From: Cocos nucifera
Taxonomy: Eukaryota > Streptophyta > Magnoliopsida > Arecales > Arecaceae
Direction: 5' to 3'
Length of the DNA stretch: 64,000 nt
Assembly: GCA_006176705.1 (NCBI GenBank)
Contig: QRFJ01004951.1
Span: 124,001-188,000 of the forward strand
A model generated the notes under the pieces. That model searched no databases. It saw nothing but the letters and a program-made list of their open reading frames with translations, and was not told the DNA's origin. A program made the translations under genes and the position numbers. Numbering within the stretch: position 1 is the first letter of the stretch; each line of letters opens with the position of its first letter. Positions 25,121-36,938 of the stretch are shown piece by piece.

Positions 25121-26407
25121 TGTTGATTTCCAAAGATTGATTTTGTGATGAACAAAGAGTTTTTGAGTATAAGTTATAAGTTAACTATGTTTTATGAGAA
25201 TGTGGTAGTTTCGAAACTTCAAACTCAACATTTAATGAAGATAAAATTGAGTCAAAAAGGCAAATCTACCTATAATTATTTTGAAGGAAGAAAGGGTTCA
25301 AAACTATTTTTTGGTAACGCATGACCGCAAACTGGAGGAACCGCCTCAGTCCTAGATTGAGCGACCTAGTCTCGTGGGAAGCAAAAAATAGAAGTGCAGA
25401 AAGCTAGTTTTTTTCAAGACTTAGGAGACTAAGTGGCCTAGCTATAACCTGAGCCTCAGTTCGAACTGAGTCCGACCCAGTCAAAACTGAGCCGATCCAG
25501 TTAATCGTATGGCTAGTTTTCTGTAGCTTTTTTAAATATTTATATTTCTACTTAATGGCTTATTTTTCAAGGCTTTCAACAATTAGAACTGATCCTCAAG
25601 CTATACAAAGACTATAAAGGCTACGAGAAATATTTGGAAAAGGCCATATTAAATGGATTGAAAGTAGAATCATTAAATAGTGAGGGTTTTCATTGATATT
25701 AAGGAAAAAGAAAAAAGAGGATTTATATATCAATTCGAGAGTTTCAAAGTATGTATCCTTTCATTCATTCAAGCTTCCTCTCAAAGCCTTCAGAAGACAT
25801 GAAAGCTTAAGAGCCATCTTTCAGTCTTTCATCAAACTTCAAAAAGTATTCTTTTTCTTTTATTTTTGTGCTGAATTTATTATACTTGTATTTTTTGTTT
25901 TCTTTTTACAAATTTCTTATGGAAGAAAGAAACTTGGATGTAGGTTGGTTTCAAGTAAAATTAGATAGTATAAAGTTATGGTTGGTGCTTCCTAGTTGAA
26001 AACAACGCGGAATTGATAGTAACTAAAAAAAATATTCGGTTGTAGGATTAATGGTTGGTGAGCCCGCAAAATCACTAGATTTGGTTCTTTTGTTAATTTT
26101 GGATCAAAATAAATACACTGTAATCTTGGATTATAGTAGAATTCTCAGGGGATGTTGGCAAATGGACTTAGGTGCGGGATTGCACAGACCAATGTGTTTG
26201 TTTTGTGAAATTTTGCTTTCTTGCTTTTCTTATTTTCTCTTATATATTTGTATTAGTTAGCTTGCTTTTAATTCCACTGCTACAACTTGCTTCATTCACA
26301 TAGCATTTCAAGTTTCTTCTTAATTAGAAGCAATATTTATTTTAGAGTATAATTTGGCCAAAAATATAAACCCAATTCACCTCTCTTGGTGGCATATCCG
26401 GGCAACA
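25121..26407 (+). repeat. 3' LTR of element F
   Basis: 1287 bases, TGTTGATTTCC...GGGCAACA. Clearly homologous to 10679-11953 but with many small insertions and deletions, so F is old. Confidence 0.85.
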
Positions 26408-29001
26408 ATTAAAACATCTTTCGTCTAGTCTACAGAAGAAGGTCTGTCTGAGCTTTGGGATGAATACCACTATCTCAGCCCTACTACTTGCCTCAACTGG
26501 CTCTTAATGGATTAAGTTCTGTCATCCGGTTACTACAAGTTAGAAAAGCTCATTTAGAGATCCTATTGGAGCTTGAGCCCCTCGGTCGGATCAACGAAAA
26601 TCTTGGTTTCTCAAATCTCATGTTGGTGCAACAAGTGCTCGTTATAATGTCCAGTATGAAGGCAGGACTTGAGGAGGTCTCATCATTGAAGTCTACCTTT
26701 GTGCTCCTAGAATATGATATAAGTGCATATCATGGGGATTTGCGAGTCCCAATCTATCAAATGTATCATTCATAAGTCCTAATCAGGAGTGCCCGGCGGT
26801 TTCAACAGAGGTCTCTAGGATAACATGATACATAAAAATATATTTGGTTGGATACAAAATCGACCATCTAGAACTTTGGAAAGAATATCCAGTTTGTTAT
26901 ATGGTGAAGGGAGGTCACATCTCTGTATATCAAGTTCTGTTAGCACTCCACGTCCTCTATATCATTACATCATTTTCTTCCCAAAATGAACTTAAGGTTC
27001 CCTTTTGATTTTCTCTCTGATTTGTCTACAAAGCTCCTTTAGCCTTACTTGTCAAAAATCCTAACCTTTTGCTACATATGAGAACAAATTTTTGAATCCT
27101 TTCATCTTCGATTCTATGGTCTTCACTTTCCATTGTTAGACTTTAAGTAAATTTCCTTACTAGATTTGGATAGGCTGCAAGTTAGGGAACAGAAGACTTC
27201 CTACTCCAAAATTTTCAGTTTGTGCCCAAATTCAAAATCCTCTTTCTCCAAATTGAAATCTAACGTTCCTTGCCATTAGGCATTACTAGTGTGAGCTTGG
27301 GAAGATAATGTTACCAGGATTGAAGAAGGGTGGCTGAAGGAGGTAGAGAAGAGCAAAGCTGTTGGCAGGATAAGAGACTAAAAAGGTGGGAAGGGTGTTG
27401 AAGAGGTTTCCCTTTTGCTCTGCTATTATTTAGAGCACCTTTTCCTAGACTAGAAAAAACATGGAGGAGGAGCTGGGCTTTAAATTTGGCCGTGCGGGGG
27501 TCGTTTTTTTCATTGGGCTTGCCACTATATCTGAGTCATCAGATACAAATATTGGAGAAATTAAGGGGAATAGGAGGATGATGGTCTCAATTTTTGGGTA
27601 AGAGAGGTCGGAGGGGGGTTTTCGGTTCGAAACACAAAAGAAAAAAAGAAAGATAGGGAAGAAGACATTTCGATTATAACGCCTTTAATTTTTGAAAAGG
27701 GTGGACTCGTCTCAAATCAGTTTGACTCTAAATAGGGATCGATTGCAGTTAAATTGGGATTGACTCTCACACGAACTATCTTAAAAACGTTTAGGCACAT
27801 GAGTTGATTTCCTCCTATTTCATGAGTCGACTTCATGGTATGAAAACACTTAAGAAGTTTTAAATTCAAGAAATTTGGATCATTTAAGTATAAATTGATA
27901 TAAAACAAGTTGAAGATCAAAACATAATATTAAATCAATTAGAGAATAAAAATTTGGTCATTGAGGGAGATAATCAATCAATTTGAGGATAATAGAAAAG
28001 GGAATTTGGATATAAGCTTATTTTGTTTAGATAACTAGAAAATTTTGAATCTTAGAGGTCAATGTGAGGCTGCAATGCAATTACACATCAATATTGAGTT
28101 TTATGAATATCGAATGTCTTATCTTCAAGGTATTCATTTCAAATGCACTTTTTTAGAAGAATTTTTAATATCTAAGCAATTTTTGGGACAATGTCAAAAT
28201 TAGTTTTCTTGCAAGTTTTTTGCAAATCAAAATATTTATAGCTATCTAAGCTTCTTTCCATTTAAGTTTTATAAATTGTAATTTTTGATATGAGGGAAAG
28301 TTAAGAATATACTGAATTTAAGAATAATTTTCATTTCAAATTGATTCCAAATAAATACATAGAGGAGAGCATATTGAACTTTTAAATCAATATTTATTCT
28401 TTAACATTTAAATTCAATTATAATAAAAAATATTTTAGCAGTAAATTAATATAAAATTATGTAGTGAATATTAAAATTCATAATAGTCAGATAAGTATTT
28501 GATGGATGATATAAGAAAAGTTTTAAATTTCAGTATATTCCTCTTCTTTCTTTTTCAAGGTATCACATTCACAGGAATTTTTTTCTTTTCATTTTTATTG
28601 GATCTTGGGTATACCTGCAATTTTTACTAATTTTGGTAATCCAAGTCATCTTGGATGATGAGGGTTAGTACATTGGTTTCTTTGGCACCAAATTTATTTT
28701 AACCAAAACGTGGTGGCAATTCTTTTAAATTTGTATTACTGAATTTTTATGATACTTTATTTATTTAAAGCATCATGAATCCATTTTTAAGGTAAGTTCT
28801 AGTATCAATAATTTTTAGTATTATTGTTTTCTTGAAGATAAAAACTAGTTTTTATTAAATTTTTTGAAAAACAACCCTTTTGATTATTTATATTATTGTT
28901 GAAAGATTATTGAAATAAGATAATTTTTTTACTATTGATTTCAAATCTTCAATCTCTTTTCTTAACTGTTTTTTTATTTTCATCTTGTGGGTAGTTTATC
29001 T
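26408..29001 (-). pseudogene. Internal region of element G resumed: extra-ORF 5' part, spacer and gag/pol junction remnant
   Basis: No intact gene. Read on the minus strand, 28700-28620 gives the post-zinc-knuckle linker (NP..P..., then PKI) matching F at 24070-24130, placing the gag end here. 27870-27690 is a spacer with TGAGTCGACT motifs like 39040-39070 in E. 27600-26408 takes the place of the upstream half of E's extra ORF, but the peptide is too broken to name. Pol is missing between 28620 and 27870. G is cut at 29002 by element A. Confidence 0.4.
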
Positions 29002-30457
29002 TGTTGGTGCGAAATCCTGGTTGATGTCGGAGTCGATGCTAGAGTCGAAGAAGATGGTCGCGCCTGTCACTTTGCAATAAGATTCAGCTGGGTGGGACGG
29101 TGGCTCCGACAAGATTTCTTCAACGATCAAGTCCTCTCTCGACCAATAAGAAAATGGAGTACTCAAAAAATTAAAGCAGAATTTTAGCGTTAGAAGATAA
29201 GAGCTTAAGAAAAAAGCATTCTGGCAGGATATCTTATATAGACGAAGCCTATAACAAACTGATAGTGACGGTCGTGAAACCACCTAGTAATGGTTCCCGT
29301 TTTAGGGGCCACGTGAAGTTTGTTTTTTATGGAAACGGTGGTTGTTTTGTCATGATGTGCCTGTCTATGGAGTTTATAGTTGAAGCTTGATGGACAGCAT
29401 GGGGGTGGTGAAGAACTCCTAGTTACAAGTAAGTTCGTGAGGTTCGGATATCCTCAAGATCACCACGGTGTTGATATATTTTTGCTACATCAGAGTAGAT
29501 GCCAAGGTCCTTTTAGTAGGGAGAGAAGTTCTTCTAGAAAGAATCCTTTTGGGCATCTAGAAGGAGAAGTTGAAAGAAGTTCGATTAGAGAAGAGGTCCG
29601 AAAGAAGTTTGACTAGAGGAGAAGTCCAGCTGGAGGAAAAGTCCAAAAGGAGTTTTGATTGAAGAAAAAGTTCAGAAGGAGTTTGACTGCAGAAAAAAAT
29701 CCATATGAAGGAGAAGTTTCAGAGAGTTCAATGACAAGATAGTCTGTCTGAAGCCAAAGTCCGGAAAAAACAAGGAGCTCGGAAGGCTTAATGGGTTGGT
29801 GGAGTTTGACCGAAAGAAATTGAGGACGTATAGATTGATGAGGTTTTCACGGTTACAGTAAGGAGTTCGCTTGAGAGCTCATCCTTAGACGATTGGAAGG
29901 AATTCGGTTGGGAGGGATCTTTTAGTGGTCTGAGAGGATTCGATGAAGGTCTTAAGGTGGTTTGCAAAGATCACCAATACTATAGGAGTAGGAGTTCATG
30001 CCAGGGAAGCTTTCTCTAGCTAGGATTTGATATGGGGAGCTATAGTTAATGTAGACTTGTTTGAAGAGACCTGGTTGGAAAGGAGTTTGATCCATTTCTA
30101 AGTTTGCTAGACTATATATCAGTGACAGGATACTAGTTACTTTCAACTGCTAAAGGTGACTGCTTTTACTGGTTCGTTCGTCTGAGGAGGTTTTGACTGG
30201 AGGGGCTAACTGCTTTATAGCAAGAAATTTAGCTTCTGTATTATTCATAATCATTCGGGTGAAGCCTACGTCGCTCAATTTTGGAGTTAACTTGTATGGC
30301 GGGGGTCATCTGGAAGACAAGAGTTGATGATCAGCCCTCTTGGATGAAATAGAGCAAGATTTCACTGGTCGAAAGTTTATCGCATGGTTTGCCCACTACC
30401 GACGGGGGCCATCCCAAGATTGGTCGACTTCGATAGGGCGCGGTTTTATTCGCAACA
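29002..30457 (-). repeat. 3' LTR of element A
   Basis: On the minus strand TGTTGCGAATAAAACC...TTTCGCACCAACA, 1456 bases, next to a polypurine tract. A TATATAAG box (minus, 29233-29240) lies in it. GA-rich, repeated GAAGTTC/GGAGAAGT phrases occupy 29500-29720. The left flank is TATCT; the other LTR is off-window. Confidence 0.7.
29233..29240 (-). promoter_or_regulatory. TATA box in the LTR of element A
   Basis: TATATAAG on the minus strand, the best core-promoter match in this LTR. Confidence 0.45.
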
Positions 30458-30472
30458 ATAGTCTCCCTACTT
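30458..30472 (-). other. Polypurine tract of element A
   Basis: Minus-strand AAGTAGGGAGACTAT immediately before TGTTGCG. Confidence 0.65.
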
Positions 30473-31129
30473 CAAGTTCGAAGTTCGAATGAAGGAAGTG
30501 AAATGCACTGTCGAAGTCCTTTTTTTGGCTTTCTGCATCCATCGAAATGGAAAGTTTTTGGCATTGACCATGCTGGTGCGCGAAAGTTTTTCATAATATG
30601 AGGTGATCCGAAGAGATGTTTTTTTTGAAACCCCACAGAGTTTTGTCCAAGGTTATGATGCCATTAAGGATTGCCGTTGCCAGCGCCTGTCATGATGAGT
30701 GGGACACGCAATCGATCGAGATCGGTGAGAGGATCTGTAATCATAACTAACCTTGGACTTTTTGAGGATAATTTAAACCGGTCCTCCTCCTTCGGGTCCT
30801 CAATTTCACCTGAGATCTTTTGCCTTCTTCTCCTCCTTTGGTTTCTTTCTTCGCTCGCCATGCGAGAGTTTGAGGCCCTTCTTCATCCATTCTCCTTTTG
30901 GTTCCAAGCATCTTCGTCGGATTTTCATTTGCATTCATTATTCTTGTTCTTTAAGTCGACTTTAGTTAGCTCCGCAATCTTTCTCTTGATTATTTTCCGC
31001 TGCTTTTGCTTTCTTGGTTCTTTTCATTTCTTTTGGTGGGGAGTTTTTTACACTTATTTTCTCTGTTTCTCGGGCATTTTCCTGATTTTACTTAATCCGA
31101 ATGTCTATCGAAGATCTTGGTCGACCAGT

Positions 31130-34045
31130 TTCTAGGCATGGCCATTTGGCCTGATGGATCCGTCCCTTAAGGATGCCCCTGTAGAAATTACCCGACCTTT
31201 CTTATATACCTGCCACCATCCCTTATAAACTTTTGCCTCGATGAACCTGTTTCCTAATTAGAATCTGTCTGGGATTCCTTCTGTATACGAACTTTAAAAC
31301 TTTCTTGGTCCTAGTGATCGAGCCTATTTCCCTCTTCCAGGCCGGAACTTGCCCTGTATGTAGAGACCCTTCAAGTGAGACTTATGGCTTGCCCTTGCCT
31401 CCTTTTATAGTCCAGCTGTCAAGTTCCTTCCAATATTTTTTTTGCTGCCATGGGCGCGCGAATTCTTTTAGATTGGTTTATGGATTTCTTTCTTTGTGTA
31501 GTCATGGCAGGCATCCAACTTACCATTTCTTTGTTTCAAAACTTTTTTACTTTCAAGCATCATCCCACTATCCAAGATTGATGGTATGTGTCTTCCCAGT
31601 TTGACAAGAAAGGGTTGCTTAAGGGTGCCCCTTCTTCCGTGCACAACTGGAAGGAGTTCTTTTTTATTTCATATCCTTCATTGAAATTTGGACTCCCTCA
31701 GTGGAGAGAGATAAGGGATTTAGTTCACCGAGCTTTCGAATTAGAGAGTGAGGATTGGGGCTCGACCGACAAATTGAAGAATTTTAATGCCCCACCAGTT
31801 TCCAAACTCCTGGATGATCAGACCTTGTTCAACTTTGGTCTTAGTTCTCTTGATCCAGCAGGTAGCTCTTCTTAGCCGGTTAATCATGCGATGCTCTTCC
31901 TTTTGATCCTGATTTTTTTTCACTTCCTTTTTTGTTTTACAGAAATGACTTCAGAGAAATGGCATCGTTTGGCAAAGGGGATCAGGTTCCTTAAAAGGAA
32001 GGGTAGCACCACTAGGGAGCCCTTAAAGAAAGCCTGTGTCGAGGGGCCGAGCTTGGTCATGTCGATCCAGACCATGCCTGCCCCAGAACCCGTTGCCGCT
32101 GTACCGAGTTTGATCCTAAGGATAAGGTCCTTCCCTGCACCCCGCCAGCCAGGAGGAAATTATCGAGAGGAGGGAGAAGAAGGCCGTAGGGAAGAAGGTT
32201 AGGAGAAAGGTCAGGGACTCTAGCAATAGAAGTCCTGGCCAAGAGCAGGCCTTCCTGGACGATCAAGAAGTCATCCACGCCTTAATGGGGGGAAGCATTC
32301 TTCTCCATATCATCGAGAAGATATTTTAAAAGGACAATGCCAAGAGATTTGATGAGTCCTTTGCTGCCTATCTAGAGGTAGATAACTCTTTCCAATTTTG
32401 ATTGAATGCATTCCGAACTTCGAAGTTCTGACTTGGTTTTCATCCTGCAGTTGGAATATTATCTTTTTGCCCACTCGAAGGCAGCGGATCATGACCAAGC
32501 CGAGGCTTCCAAAGCCATTCAAGAAGCCCGAGCGGAAGCTGAGAGGGCTCAAGCCGAGGCTGACCAATTGAGAGTGGCCTTAGAGGTCTAGACTGCCAAA
32601 GTCGAGCGTCTTTGTGAGACGTTAAGGAAGGGGGATGAAGTAGCGGTGGAGTTGAAGGCTGCCCTGGCCTTGGCAGAGGAGGAGAAGGCGAAAGAGGAGG
32701 TCGGCATTGAAAGGGAGTGGGCTGTCGAAGCCTTCATGTCGTCCAAGATCATGGAGGATATCAAGATTGTCTTTGCCCAAGAAGCTTTTTTGGAAGGGTT
32801 CCAGATCTGCTTGAGGAGGGTTGCTGAGAACTTTTCTGATGTCAATCTCGATCTCCTCACGAATGAACTCGGCGACGAGGCCGATCCTTCCAATACTGGT
32901 ACAGAAGTTGCCCCTACCTCTCTTATTGCCAAACTTGCCTCGGAGGTCTCTGAACCTATTACAGCAGTGCTTGAACATGCTAGGGAGTCAGAGGCGGCGG
33001 AGAATGCTCAAACTTCGCCCGTCGCGGTGTCGCCCGAGGTCGAAACTCTCAATAGTTGCACCCCCTTATTCTTTTTTTTTGTGTGTACTCAAAATAGTTT
33101 GAGCATTGAAAAATGCATTTCCTTTCTTTATACTGGTGGTATGATATGTGTTACCTAGAATCCTTCCAATAATTAGAGTCATGGCTCACCATCTTCGGTT
33201 GATGCCGACCCCTTATCCTAGGGTGTTCCGCTGAAGTCATTAATCAAGAGCTTAAAGAAGAAAGTCCACCATTTGAAGAAAAAATTGAGGAAGATGGAGG
33301 ACGACCTTCAGAGGTCTTAGAAGAATGCTTCGGAGGTGACTATAGAGGTCACTTGCCTTCGTGAATTACACATGAAAGATTCTATGAGCTATAATATCAA
33401 GAAAGGAAACTTCGAGAAGGAGCTTGTGAAGCTTAAGAGAGATGCTAGTGACAAGTCTTGAGCGTTAACCACAAAGGTTAGCTCCCTCGAGGTAGAACTC
33501 AATGCTGAGAAGGAGAGGGTTAGATTCTTGGAGGGGAGTTTGTCCTGGTCTTTCGATAAGACGTGATGTGACTGGGATTGGTCAAAGAAATTCTTGGAGT
33601 TACAAAGATAACTTCATGATGCCGAAGCTCAGTATAATAAGTATAGGATTGACTACATAGAGAAAGTGACCAAGGTCGAATGCCAACTCAAGTCAGCTAA
33701 GGAGGAGGTGGCTCGCCTTCAGAAGCTACTTGCCAGTAGCCAGCAGGATGATACTTCAAAGGAGTCGGTGCAGCTCGCCTTCTATCGAAAGTTCTTTGGT
33801 AATCTTTTCCTATCGTATAAGAGGGAGAAGGTCGAACTTTAACAACTGAGGATTCAAATGACCTACGAGCGTCAAGCTATTAAGGACACTGGGATCGAGT
33901 CTGAGGTTCCGAGGAAGCAGCGGTGGGAGTTTGAAAACAAATTCCAATGAGCTGATCGGATGTTCATAGATAGCTTGCTGAAAAGGAAAGAGCTCCAGGA
34001 GAAGATCTTCAAGCTAAAACAAATTAGCTCTGGTGATGGTTGAGG
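31130..34045 (+). pseudogene. Antisense ORF of element A: gypsy-type transposon domain (PF04195-like) plus long coiled coil, broken
   Basis: Runs opposite to A's pol, between pol and 3' LTR. 31305-31875 encodes the segments YGLPLPPFIVQL and APSSVHNWKEFFFIS with W-R-I and FNAPPVSKLLDD, the pattern I know from the putative gypsy-type transposon domain. A probable intron (GT near 31861, TTTTACAG at 31934-31941) leads to an exon from 31942 with basic and Pro-rich sequence. 32447-33060 and 33230-34040 are Ala/Glu/Lys-rich coiled coils, the first ending in a FLEGFQICLRRVAENFSDV box. Several stops and frame changes. Role unknown; comparable antisense genes exist in Grande-like elements. Confidence 0.6.
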
Positions 34046-34363
34046 CTAGTAGCCCCAAGTCCGAGTAGTGTGATCTGCCCTTAGACCTCATTTGATTTTG
34101 CTGTTGTCTCTCTATTTTTTTTTCTTTTTACCTGATCCTACCTACCTCCTTCTTGTAATTATCTTCAACTTTAATGGATTGGTGTTTTCTCTCATTATTT
34201 TTGTTTTGCGTGGATTGGTATTTGTCGACCACTTTGTTTCATTTACTCCATTTTCTATTGATACTATTGTTAGAAATATCAAATCGGAGACCTTCTCTTG
34301 AATTAGGAAGAGGTTCTTTTTTCACTTGAAGTAGTCGTTGGGGGATACACACAAGGACCGTAG

Positions 34364-34898
34364 ATAGAGCCTCTTCCCACTCCTCATCTTAAGTCAACGA
34401 GGTCTTCGCTTTGCTTATGTTAGGACGAGGTCTTTCTCCTATTCCTAACATAACTATAGGGACACTTAAGGGCCATTGAATGGGCCTCTCTCCTCATCCC
34501 ATCTTAGATTAATGAGATCTTTGCTTTGCTCATGTTAGGACGAGATCCTCCTTCTGTTCCTAATATGGCTATAGGGGCACGTAAGGATCGTTTGAATGGG
34601 CCTCTCCCCTCATCTCATCTTAGATTAACGAGGTCTTCGCTTTGCTCATGTTAGGATGAGGTCCTTCTCCTGTTCCTAACATGGCTATAGGGGCACGTAA
34701 GGGCCATTGAATGGGCCTCTCACCTCATCTCATCTTAGGTTAATGAGGTTTTTGCTTTGCTCATATTAGGACGAGGTTCTCCTCCTGTTCCTAACAAGAT
34801 AGTAGGAGCATAAAAGGACCATTAAAAGGGCCTCTCTCCTCATCCCATCTTAGATAATGGGGTCTTCATCTTGCTCATGTTAAGATGAGGTTCTCCTT
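34364..34898. repeat. Tandem array, ~116-bp unit, about 4.5 copies (rest at 45290-45400)
   Basis: Units begin near 34364, 34481, 34597, 34712 and 34826 with TGGGCCTCTCYCCTCATC, followed by CGAGGTCTTCGCTTTGCTCA and CTAACATGGCTATAGGGGCA. Spacing is 114-117 bases. The fifth unit is cut by element E and finishes at 45290-45336, with a further partial unit to about 45400. Confidence 0.9.
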
Positions 34899-36158
34899 TG
34901 TTGCCCAGCTATGCAACCTACGGGGGGATGAATTGAGTTTTTTAAATTTTAAAGCTAATTTAAAGATATCAAGATTGAATGATAATATGCAAGATGTGTG
35001 TGTGAAGCGATTTAGATTAGAGAAAAAATATAAAAGATTAGAGAGCAAGAATTTAACAAACTAAGGAAAGAAAGATAGCAAGCACACCACGAACAAGCAA
35101 GATTTATAATGGTTCGGTGCTTTGTTTACACCTACATCCACTCTCCAAGCTCCTATTTGAGAATTAAAATCCACTAACCATATTCAAATTGAATACACCA
35201 TTGAAAACCTCCAACCCTAGCTATCCCAAGCTAGAACACTTATTTTTCGGATACAAGCCAATCCAATACAATCCTATTCAAGGTTAGGATCAATCTTTCT
35301 AAGTTTTGGAACCCTCCAAAACTTGAATCAAAATAGTAAAGCAGAGTAAAAGATTTAATGACAATCAAATACAAGTTTAGCTTCCTTTGTGAGCAAATAA
35401 AATCTTAAAAATACTTTTTACAATAATGGAGGAAGCTTTTCTAATTTTCCTCAAGGTTGTTGGAGATTTGAAAGAATATTTGAGAGGTAGGTGAACTTGA
35501 AACGAAGGCTTCTTTGCTTGAAGATGATTTTTGCTTAGGGCTGAAATTGAATCACACCAATCTCTAATGTTTTTTCCTATTTTAAGCCTTTTAAAACTTC
35601 AATAGATTGAGGTGAGAATCCTAGGCAAGATTGTAGTCGTTGGAGATATTAAAAAAATCATTAAAACCTACCAAAATAAGAAAAAAATAGTTGTTGCAGA
35701 AAAATTTTCATTGCAGGACTCATGGGTCGACTCATGGTACAAGGGTCGACTCATGGGTTGATTCATGGCATCGGGGTTGACCTTGAGGTTGATCTCTGAG
35801 ATAAAATTTAGAAAAATAGCCGTTCTATATTTTTAACCTTCGAAATAATAGAGGTCGATCCTAGGATCGATCCTTGGCATAGAGACAGCGTATCAAACAA
35901 CCTTTTTCAGCAGGGAACGATCTAGAGGTCGATCCTTTCGCTTCAAACTTGATTTTCTTCCAAAATAAGCATCCAAAAATTATGAGACTGCCTCCAAAGA
36001 ATTAAAAATCTTCTATACTTGCTCTTGAAGCTCTCAAATCAAAACTTGATAAAATTATGATTTTGCTTCTGAAATACAAAAAGTCTTTTTCCAAGCCAAA
36101 TTCATTAGTAATTCCTTCAAATGCTTTGTAATCATCAAAATTAATTCTTAGAGCAACA
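34899..36158 (-). repeat. 3' LTR of element E
   Basis: Plus orientation TGTTGCCCAGC...GAGCAACA. Contains repeated GTCGACTCATGG-type motifs at 35720-35790. Confidence 0.9.
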
Positions 36159-36176
36159 ATCTTTCTCTTTTTGATG
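36159..36176 (-). other. Polypurine tract of element E
   Basis: Minus-strand CATCAAAAAGAGAAAGAT abutting the LTR. Confidence 0.8.
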
Positions 36177-36938
36177 ATGATAAAATATTTGAGCATAAGC
36201 AAAAATAAAGCATGTAGAAGCATTAATTCAGAATTTCAAAAATTTTGAAGGAACATGCTACATCACATACTAGAATATTATATTCAATTATTTGACCAAT
36301 ATGGCATCAAGAGTAGTTTGATTATTACTTATAGTCAGGCATTTAAATGATTTGCAAAAGTATTTGACTTATTTCTTTTATCAATTTTACTTCTATTTTA
36401 TTTTTTTTATCAATTTTACTTCAATTTTGCTTATAGCCCAATTTTATTTACTCTACTCCCCCTTTTTGAAATCATCAAGTAAGATCTTAAAGAATTTTAA
36501 AATTCAAAAGTAAAAAAGCCTCTTCCTTAAGTTATTCCATATGTTTTTCTGTTAGAATAAGAATTTATAACAAAACTTTCAATTTGCAACATAATGATCA
36601 TAATGAAATTTAGCCAATTTACAAAGATTTCATTTCACATCATTCAAATGACATCATTACATATTTACATCCAAATGATTATCATAACATCAAGTCATCA
36701 AAATATATAAGTGCTAAATATACAAAATATAAAGGTATCAAAAGTATTCATGAGAATTAGGCCATCAAAATATACAAAATTCATGGATACAATTATCTAT
36801 GACCAAAACAGCCAATAGTACCAATGCCATAAGTTTGATCCAAAAAAAAATATAACCAACTATGACTTGATCAACAACTCATAGAAACAACTAAGAGATA
36901 CTAGATCATAACCTAATACAAAAATAATTAAACTAAAT
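36177..36938 (-). other. 3' untranslated region of element E
   Basis: AT-rich, no supported coding region on either strand. Confidence 0.6.

Larger units (their letters stand above)
10679..26407 (+). mobile_element. Ty1/copia element F (SIRE-like), pol deleted, split by element H
   Basis: LTRs at 10679-11953 and 25121-26407, an initiator-tRNA-Met primer site at 11956, gag at 12019-13519 and a polypurine tract before the right LTR. Element H (13540-23919) sits at the end of gag. Only about 200 bases of zinc-knuckle and gag/protease linker remain after H, then non-coding DNA. Integrase, reverse transcriptase and RNase H are absent, so F relied on helper elements. Flanks are CAAAG and ATTAA, so no target duplication is seen. 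Confidence 0.8.

Noticed and set aside
29380..29616. 78-codon frame in the LTR of element A
   Set aside because: Sits in the GA-rich part of a long terminal repeat; no homology and overlaps the likely promoter region.
31340..31372. CPVCRD, looking like the start of a RING finger
   Set aside because: No further Cys/His pattern follows; it lies at the start of the gypsy-type antisense ORF of element A.
34364..34898. Regular repeats considered as a CRISPR array
   Set aside because: Units are directly adjacent, ~116 bases, without unique spacers, in a plant retrotransposon.
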